Assembly: GCA_026545765.1 (NCBI GenBank)
Contig: CM048843.1
Location: forward strand, 91,451,050 to 91,515,049
Direction: 5' to 3'
DNA: 64,000 bases
DNA from: Plantago major
Taxonomy: Eukaryota > Streptophyta > Magnoliopsida > Lamiales > Plantaginaceae
Positions 57,269 to 64,000 of this stretch are shown here, piece by piece. Every line of letters starts with the position of its first letter. Positions within the stretch are counted from its first letter, which is position 1. Both the position numbers and the translations under genes were made by a program. The notes under the pieces were generated by a model. It had not been told where the DNA came from and searched no databases. It worked only from the letters and a program-made list of their open reading frames with translations.

Positions 57269-60085
57269 TGTAGCGCCCATAATTTTAATCGACGAACTAT
57301 GAAAAATATAATTCGCGCTAACTCGTGAACTTGAAAAAAACGACGAATTGCAACTTAATTGAACTTAAAACGTGAAAGGACACACAAAGTGCCAACCGTC
57401 CATGTCATGAATCCGTGAACATAAAGCATAAAAATGCGGAAGCCTAAACGTGCAAATGTCTTGCATGAAACCGCTTAGGAATAGAGTTCTTAAGTGATAG
57501 TATGATGCATGATTTTATGTAAAAGTGAGTAATGGTGACGATAAACTGATGTAGGCCATGATCACTGATCCGGAAAGCCAGTCTCCGCTCCAGGTAGTTC
57601 CAGTTCATCACCTAAAAGTGTTTATAATGAAGGGGTTAGTCAAACCACCGACTAAGCAAGTTTCACGACGCGTCACGCAGGGTTATCTTTGCGTCTTTTA
57701 CATCTTTTAGTCTTGTTAACTGAACGCAACTTAACCTATGACTTGACCCTTAACATAACTTGACTTGACTTAACCTCTTAAACATTACTTGACTTGACAT
57801 GATTCTTGTTTAAATCATGAAACTCACTTGGCATCGTAGGATCTACTGTCGCCTATGGTGGCCATACATGGCATGACATGAATTACCGGTTGAGTACTAG
57901 TACCCTTCCACCCGTGAATAACATGAATAACTTGAATACTTTACTTGGGCCACGTGGTGCTAAGGTTTCTCCTACGAGCCCGTTAATTATTACATGATCT
58001 TTAACTTGAATCCTATGACCTACATTTTATTAGAGTGATCTCTCCTAACATGCATGAATCCTAAGTGAATGCGAACAACAAGCTGACATGGTGAAACGCA
58101 ACTTAAATACACATACGAAATGATCAAATTTACAAACTGCATCAACAAGAGACTAAACAGACCACGATATCATTGCTTGAGCCATGGACTAGTACACACG
58201 TATATAATACCACATGTAACATGTACATCATTTCACAAAAGAGTCCAGTGACACATAACCATGGCATCACACCAAAACAACAAGATTTGGCTTACTTCAT
58301 GCAATCCCTAAACTATATGAGCACGAGAAGCTTGCATATAAATTTGGGGAAGAATATATAAATTTGACTTGCTAGAGAACATAAACATGAATGGCATACT
58401 TAACTATAAACTCGATATGAAACATTAGAGATCATATATAGGCATATATATATATATACGTATAAACATGCTATAAACCATTTGACTATGCGATCCTAGG
58501 CTATATGAAACTAAAGAAACTTGCCTTGGTAAAATCTTTTAATCTAGCTTGTAGCAAATTCCTTCACCTACGAGCCACGAACTTGCCCTCCGTTCTAGCC
58601 TCAAGGTCGATACGAATCCAAATTAAGCTTAATGATCCACAAAACCAACCAATAGCTTGTATCTCGAATCTCCAATAGTCACCTTAACCCGCAAATCGTC
58701 CGAAGACCAATCACAAGCTCCGTCTAGTCGTTACTACGGTTTTATAGGTTAAACTTGAGGGATTATAGTAACAAAGGCAAAACGGTAATTTTATGGTGCT
58801 AGGAAAAATGTAGAAATGGTGTAAGGGCGTAAAATTATGGTTCTACAATGTCCAGGGGTAATACGGTAATTTTCTGGGCTCAAACGGGGCTTAAAATAAA
58901 AAGATACAAAAATACGTCTCCAAGGGGTTTCGAAACCGTGACCTTAACAAACCCAAAACCCACGCGCTGAGCCAACTGGGCTAAGCCCAATTACAATAGT
59001 AACACGCTGCAACAACAAATAAACCTATTAATGGCTGATTCGGTAATTTAAGTGAGGAGTAAGGGTAAAGTAGTCATTACAAGTGGCTGGGACTTAAAAC
59101 AAATTTAGAGAAACCTGATGGGGCCGAATTGAAAAGAATTAAACTTGGTAAATAACATGTCGGTCCCTGGTACCTTCAAATTCTCAAAAGGAAGGTCCTT
59201 TAACTTTCCAAAAACCTCCGTTTGGTCCCTGAAACTTCCGAAAGTTTCCAAACTTCACCAATTCGATCCAAACCAACACGAGATTAATACCAATCGGTTT
59301 CCCATCCACTCCTCTACACAAATCGATTAAAAACAGGTCCAAAACAACACAAATCCGTCCAAAACAAAATCGAGTTCCGCCCCCCGTGGTTTCACGATTC
59401 CGTTCGCCTCCAACCTCAATTAAAATCCGGTCCCTCCTCTTGTTCCCGTTCTTCGGTTTCCGGTGCGGCTAGGTGGCACGGTGGTGATGGGTGGTGGCAA
59501 TAGTGGAGAAGAAGGAAGGCAAGCGTGATGTGTGTATGCAGTATTGTGTGTGTGTTCTGCTTTTTCTTCCGTTTGATGTGTGTATGAATATAATGGTGAT
59601 GTTTTGTACGTGAAGGAGGAAAGTGGCGTGAAGAAGGAAATGGAAAGGGAGGCAGAAAACATTCTGCTTGCTAGTGCTCTGCTAGCTAGTACCATTGCTA
59701 GTGCTTGCTCCAATAGCAAGTTAATATATAATATATATATTATTTTAACTGACGAATTATTTGCACCAGCCTGCTTATTTCGGTTTTCACAAAGTCGACT
59801 CGAAGGTCAAAGAGATACACCAATCAAATACTATAAATTCGTGCGGTTCATATTACGGTGTCCGTTCTTTCATAGGAACTCGTTTGGATATAAAACGGTT
59901 AAAATTAAAAGTATTAACAAGCCAATGGATTTTAAGGTCTTCTCATAAAAGTAATTAAAATGGGATAATTAGAGTAGGGAATTTGAATGGTTTAGTTCGA
60001 GAATTTGGAGAAGCCTAAATCGTAGGCTCTAGCTAGTTCGTGCTACAACGCGGTAAAACGTCACTTGAATTTTCGGGTCGTTACA
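57269..60085. mobile_element. 2.8-kb TG...CA element, probable solo LTR or non-autonomous LTR element
   Basis: Starts TGTAGCGCCC and ends GGGTCGTTACA, imperfectly inverted termini, with TTTGT on both sides (57264-57268, 60086-60090). The minus-strand start TGTAACGACCCGAAAATTC is a common beginning of plant Gypsy-type LTRs, so the element probably lies on the minus strand. It has no gag or pol. An AT microsatellite is at about 58445-58460 and a tRNA-like box pair at about 58922-58976. Confidence 0.65.
58922..58990 (-). other. tRNA-derived (SINE-like) A and B box pair
   Basis: On the minus strand, TTGGCTCAGCGCGTGG (58961-58976) resembles a pol III A box and GGTTTCGAAACC (58925-58936) a B box, about 25 bases apart. 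The intervening and 5-prime sequence does not fold as a complete tRNA, so it is a derivative rather than a tRNA gene. Confidence 0.35.
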
Positions 60086-60276
60086 TTTGTAATGCCTTGA
60101 AAATAAAATAAAAATATTCAAATAATGTTTGGCAGAGTCACTACTTACTTTGTACTAAATCTTGATCTTAATTTACGGCATGAAATGAAACGCTCATATA
60201 ATAAACAGTAGTTACAATTATTTTTCTTAGGAAATTAATAGTGATGTACGTTCCACTGAATCAAGTCGGTCGGTAC

Positions 60277-61225
60277 GTTCCACTAAACATCGTGAGGTTA
60301 GCTCCCGCCTCAATATGCTAAATGTACATACTGCTGCTTTGTTGGAAACTCGAGTCAAGGAACCGAATGCTACACGAATCAGGACTCGTTTTGGAAATAA
60401 ATGGTGCTACTGTGATAATTACTCCCATCACCCGAATGGGAGAATTTGGATCCTCTGGAATGACCAGCGGATTAAGCTACGTACATGTGCACTCTAAGTC
60501 GGACCAGTATACCCACTGCGCAATCTTTGACCTGGCAGATAATTTCCTCCATTGGACTACCTTTGTATATGCGCAAAACACTTTGGACAAACGTCGAGAC
60601 CTTTGGTCTGATATCGAAAGCCTATCCGTGAACATCTCTGGACCATGGATGGTTATTGGGGATTTAAACAATGTCCTTGGACCACTTGATAGAGTAGGTG
60701 GCAATGCAATCACTACTGCCGATTTTAAGGACCTAGAGGATATGATGGGAATCGCAAACCTTGTGGAAAAAGATATGGAGGGTGATCATTTTACATGGTC
60801 AAATCGGCAGCAACAGGCTATCATATACTCGCGCATCGATCGAGCACTATGCAACCCTGACTGGTTCTTAAAATACCCAACCTATAAGATACTTGTACTT
60901 GAACCTGGGGTATCTGACCACTCCCCCTTGCATGTGATCGACTCGGATTCTGCCCCTCGACCTAAACCCTGGCAGTTTCGATTCATGAATAGTATTGCCT
61001 CACATGATGACTTCCTTCCTACTGTGCAAGAAGTATGGAACCAACCGGTTTATGGCCAACCTATGTATATCTTATGGAGGAAACTACAAATGCTTCAGAG
61101 ACACCTTAAACCACTCACTCGGATGGTACTTGGCACCACTCGAAAACTTGAGTCCTCACGTCTGGACCTTGCCTGCGCGCAACAAGCTCTATCACAGGAC
61201 AGATGGAAAACTCGAGTCCTCACGT
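60277..61225 (+). pseudogene. LINE endonuclease fragment
   Basis: Apurinic-type endonuclease domain of an L1-type LINE. The first part, to about 60475, has KHREVSS and LLETRVKEPNA. A frameshift near 60475 moves it to the frame of 60322-61266. The second part has YAQNTLDKRRDLW, VIGDLNNVLGPLDRVGG, HFTWSNRQQ, YSRIDRALCN and GVSDHSPL, so the catalytic Glu, Asp-Asn and Asp-His positions are all still present. ORF1 and RT are absent. The 3-prime end joins abruptly to copy 2 of the 0.6-kb repeat at about 61226. A 23-base phrase (ACT-GAGTCCTCACGTCT) appears twice near the junction (about 61139 and 61207). Confidence 0.85.
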
Positions 61226-61834
61226 CTCAAGTCAACTACTGCATCGTTAATTTGATGTGTATGTAGGATATCATTACATTCCTTGCATGTTATTTTCTAC
61301 CTTTTAATTCCGTCGTATGTCATATTTTTTTCGATAGTCGTATGTTATAGGAATAGTTGTTATTACTAACACTTTATCCATCTTCAATCAAAATTCACAT
61401 TTGATTATACATAGAATATATAATTATTTAATTTTTCATTAGGGTTTATGATTAATTTGTAGTAAAAAATAAAAGTTAAAAGGGTAAAAAAATCAAATGT
61501 GAAACTAGATCCAGCATGAAGGAAATAATAATGATAATAAAAATAATAATAATACCTCACTATTAAGAGTTTAGTAGTAGTACGTAAATTTATTTTCATT
61601 TACTGTCTATACATCTACGAACCATATGTACATAATATTATTCTAAATAATTATTACACCAAATTGGCAAAGTGTATGCACTCGATTCTCTCTCTCTCTC
61701 TGTTTTTTTTTTCCAGATCTGAGTATTTTTTATATCTTTTATTTGCTTTGTATATTTTGGGAAGATTTCATTTATAAAACCTCCATATGTAGACCAATCT
61801 GTCCATATGTGGACCAATCTGTAAGAGCAATTAG
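61226..61834. repeat. 0.6-kb dispersed repeat, copy 2
   Basis: Direct-orientation partner of 53491-54112, including the same decayed Stowaway-like inverted repeat (about 61370-61530). It begins at the end of the LINE fragment, sharing CTCAAGT with copy 1 at the boundary. Confidence 0.8.
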
Positions 61835-61910
61835 AACACTGTATTTTCAATCAAAAACTATTTCGATTCATTCGTCTTGATTCGATTCAATTCACCATTA
61901 AATTCATATT

Positions 61911-61934
61911 ATTATTATTGTTGTTGTTGTTGTT

Positions 61935-61988
<54 letters not shown>
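61911..61988. repeat. Compound microsatellite (TTG)n(AAT)n(ATT)n
   Basis: TTG repeats pass into AAT repeats and then ATT repeats. The AAT/ATT halves form a near-perfect palindrome of about 60 bases able to extrude a cruciform or hairpin. Confidence 0.85.
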
Positions 61989-62247
61989 TTATCATTTATT
62001 TACACACCCGATCTTTTGTACGAGGAAAATAAGAAAATTTATCCAATTGAGTTATTTTCAACTTTTTCTCTTTCTTTCTTTTTGATACAACTTTTAGTAG
62101 ATCAATGAAATAAAGAGTATAGTTACAATTTGAACTAACAAAAAATCTACATGTTCAAAAACTCCAAAACAAGTTAAACCAAACAAAAAGTCGGACCAAA
62201 CTTTATAAAAATAATATTATATATCACAAATATTGAAAAAATGGCAT

Positions 62248-62670
62248 TTATTCCTCCATATTATTTTCCTCGGACTCTATATTATCTTCCTCGGACTCTA
62301 TATTATCTTTCTCGGGCTCTATATTGCCTGGAATAGAGCGCCAAATTCTCAATGTTATCTCCTTGCGCACCCTGTTCATCGTTTCTTTCTTTGTCGGGTT
62401 CAATAAATCATTATCCACTCCACCTTGGACATTGATATCATGTTACAAACCTGGTATTTCAAGTTTACACATGCGCATAAAACTATGAAGAGTGAAGGTA
62501 GCAACAATCACGTATATTTGATATGTGTCTTCCATTTGAGGCATCGTATAAATGACCTTCAATCTCATTTTCAAGCCGCCGAAGGCTCTTTCAATAGTAG
62601 TTCGTAATGAAAAGTGTCGATAGTTAAAATGCTCAAAGAATATTTTAATCGAGTCAAAGAATCAACTCAT
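62248..62670 (-). pseudogene. PIF/Harbinger transposase (HARBI1-like) C-terminal fragment
   Basis: On the minus strand a frame reads DSIKIFFEHFNYRHFSLRTT, then IERAFGGLKMRLK, a MPQMEDTYQIYVIVATFTLHSF segment and RMCKLEIPGL, followed by a TAA and then a further open stretch to 62248. The NYRHSSLR...IERxFGxLK...ALHNF order is that of DDE_Tnp_4 (Harbinger) nucleases, here including the region of the last catalytic Glu. After the internal stop the frame continues through RVRKEITLRIW to an acidic tail with three copies of NIE(S/P)E. The start and the first catalytic residues are missing, and a stop lies just upstream. A pseudogene, or the remnant of a decayed transposon. Confidence 0.7.
62258..62335. 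repeat. 24-bp tandem repeat encoding an acidic tail
   Basis: ATTATCTTCCTCGGACTCTAT occurs three times with small changes (period 24), keeping the minus-strand frame and adding copies of DNIESEE. Confidence 0.65.
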
Positions 62671-64000
62671 ACTGTCATATCATGAACACAAGAATCAACA
62701 ATATTTTGAAATATGAGGATTGGGACTGAAAGTTGAAGAATCAGTTTGGAAAATGGAACAATGCTGGAGTTTCTGGAAATAAAGAGTGTTGATGTAAAGT
62801 TGTTGACGCGAGCTTGCATGGTTTATGGACAAGTGATTTTGGTTAAGTTTTTAATTATTTTATTTGCCGAACATTGTCCATACTCTTGTAAACGTTTTCA
62901 AGTTGTAATAAATTTCACCGATTCAAAAAAAAAAAAACTAGACAAAGACAGTTTATACGACGATTAAAATTCGGTTAACCACGAGTCTATTACAAAACAC
63001 AACATGAAGTATATTTAAATGGTTTGCAAAAAAAGGTTCAAACACCATCAATCTCACGAGGAAGTTGTTTTCATCTCCCATTAGTGATTTAGAGTTCTCA
63101 ATCCAATTCAGAGTTGATGGAGCGGTAATAAAGTTAAATATAGTGTATAATATGAGTTGGAGGTGAAGTGTGTATGAGTCTCGTACCAATGCACATTACT
63201 TTTTATGCACGTGGATTCGATCAAAATAACGTTCACGAGTATAACCATTCACCATGAATTTTCTCACACTAGATGGGTAATGGATTTATTTAATAACGTA
63301 TCTCTTACATCATTGAATATATTATGCCAATGAAATAGTCACATGTTCAAGAGTGATTGATAAACGACAAATCACATCATGATCAATATATTAGCCAAAT
63401 TCAGATTAATCCGGAGATTCCAAGCTAATCTTTAATTAAGGATTAAGATCTTGCATGATACCAATCTTAACACTTGATTTAATTGCGGCTAACATCTTCA
63501 AGAGATTCATCTACATCCACTACGGCAATAATTTAGTGTCAGAAATGATCAGAATTTGCTATTCAAGTGGATAAGAATGCTAGCTGACATTGATGACAAT
63601 CTCATTAATCATCGACTCATTGAAACGACTTATGTTCTTTTCTCTTGTTTTTTCTAAAATAAAACCATTTACTATGTTTGCAACTTTGTAGATTTTTTGT
63701 AAAAATCACTATAGATATTAGATCATAGTATTTCTTTTTATATCCTAAGCATATGACACAACTCGACATATGACACAACTCGACGTAGCCACTGTTCTTT
63801 TCAACCGCAATTTTTAGAATTGAACTAAACTGAATTGTAGTATAAAATATAACTAATCTGAACTGAACTGAATGAATTTTAAGTTAAAAAGAACTCATAA
63901 TTATTTGATGTGATATGGTTTTAATATTATCTACTAAACTCAATTATTTTACAATACTTCGTAAAAGATCTGGTCTTACCAAATCTTTGTTGAAGTTAAG
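62671..64000. other. Right-hand end, no gene recognised
   Basis: AT-rich sequence. It contains a 17-base tandem pair (CATATGACACAACTCGA, about 63751-63784) and a GAACTGAACT-type repeat (about 63820-63880) like that at 55050. No coding region is supported. Confidence 0.35.

Noticed and set aside
58922..58990. Functional tRNA gene
   Set aside because: The A and B boxes are recognisable but the acceptor and anticodon stems do not form.
60277..61225. Host apurinic endonuclease or CCR4-like gene
   Set aside because: The wording (LLETRVK, HFTWSN, SRIDRAL) is that of a LINE endonuclease. It is frameshifted and truncated.

Overview
The window is nuclear DNA from a flowering plant, most likely a eudicot. 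The genes have many GT-AG introns, the intergenic DNA is AT-rich, and there are plant-type Copia, LINE, Stowaway and Harbinger elements. Six host genes can be modelled exon by exon, 46 coding exons in all, and every one closes in frame. They are a PTI1-like kinase (+), an F-box-type/LRR (RNI-like) protein (+), a CCR4 deadenylase (-), ribosomal protein eL21 (-), a HugZ-like FMN-binding split-barrel protein (+) and a dirigent protein (+). The F-box/LRR gene and CCR4 converge. In Arabidopsis the closest genes I know (At3g58530 and At3g58560) are also near neighbours, which suggests old microsynteny.

Layout. 1-1687: two nested minus-strand Copia LTR pieces. 2168-4407: PTI1-like kinase. 4568-29529: a 25-kb head-to-tail Ty1/copia array (LTR-internal-LTR-internal-LTR-internal-LTR) of an Angela/BARE-like element, flanked by one 5-bp duplication (CTTCT). 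30046-33408: F-box/LRR gene. 34734-39320: CCR4. 40872-42135: eL21. 43955-52814: HugZ-like gene. Its 6-kb ninth intron holds a decayed minus-strand LINE, a TA-flanked inverted-repeat element carrying a Stowaway MITE, and two exon-like gene fragments. 55265-55500: a Stowaway MITE just upstream of the dirigent gene (55651-56501). 57269-60085: a 2.8-kb TG...CA element with a TTTGT duplication, probably a solo LTR. 60277-61225: a LINE endonuclease fragment, joined to a second copy of a 0.6-kb segment that also lies at 53491-54112. 62248-62670: the tail of a PIF/Harbinger transposase.

Two observations stand out. First, the Copia element is a three-unit multimer with a single target-site duplication. 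Second, nearly all differences among its three units sit at CAG/CTG (CWG) sites and are small indels or scrambles rather than C-to-T changes. That looks like a consensus-error footprint of CHG methylation, so the apparent gag-pol frameshifts may be technical. The host genes do not show this damage. I found no convincing new enzymatic or defence system. All comparisons were made by eye.
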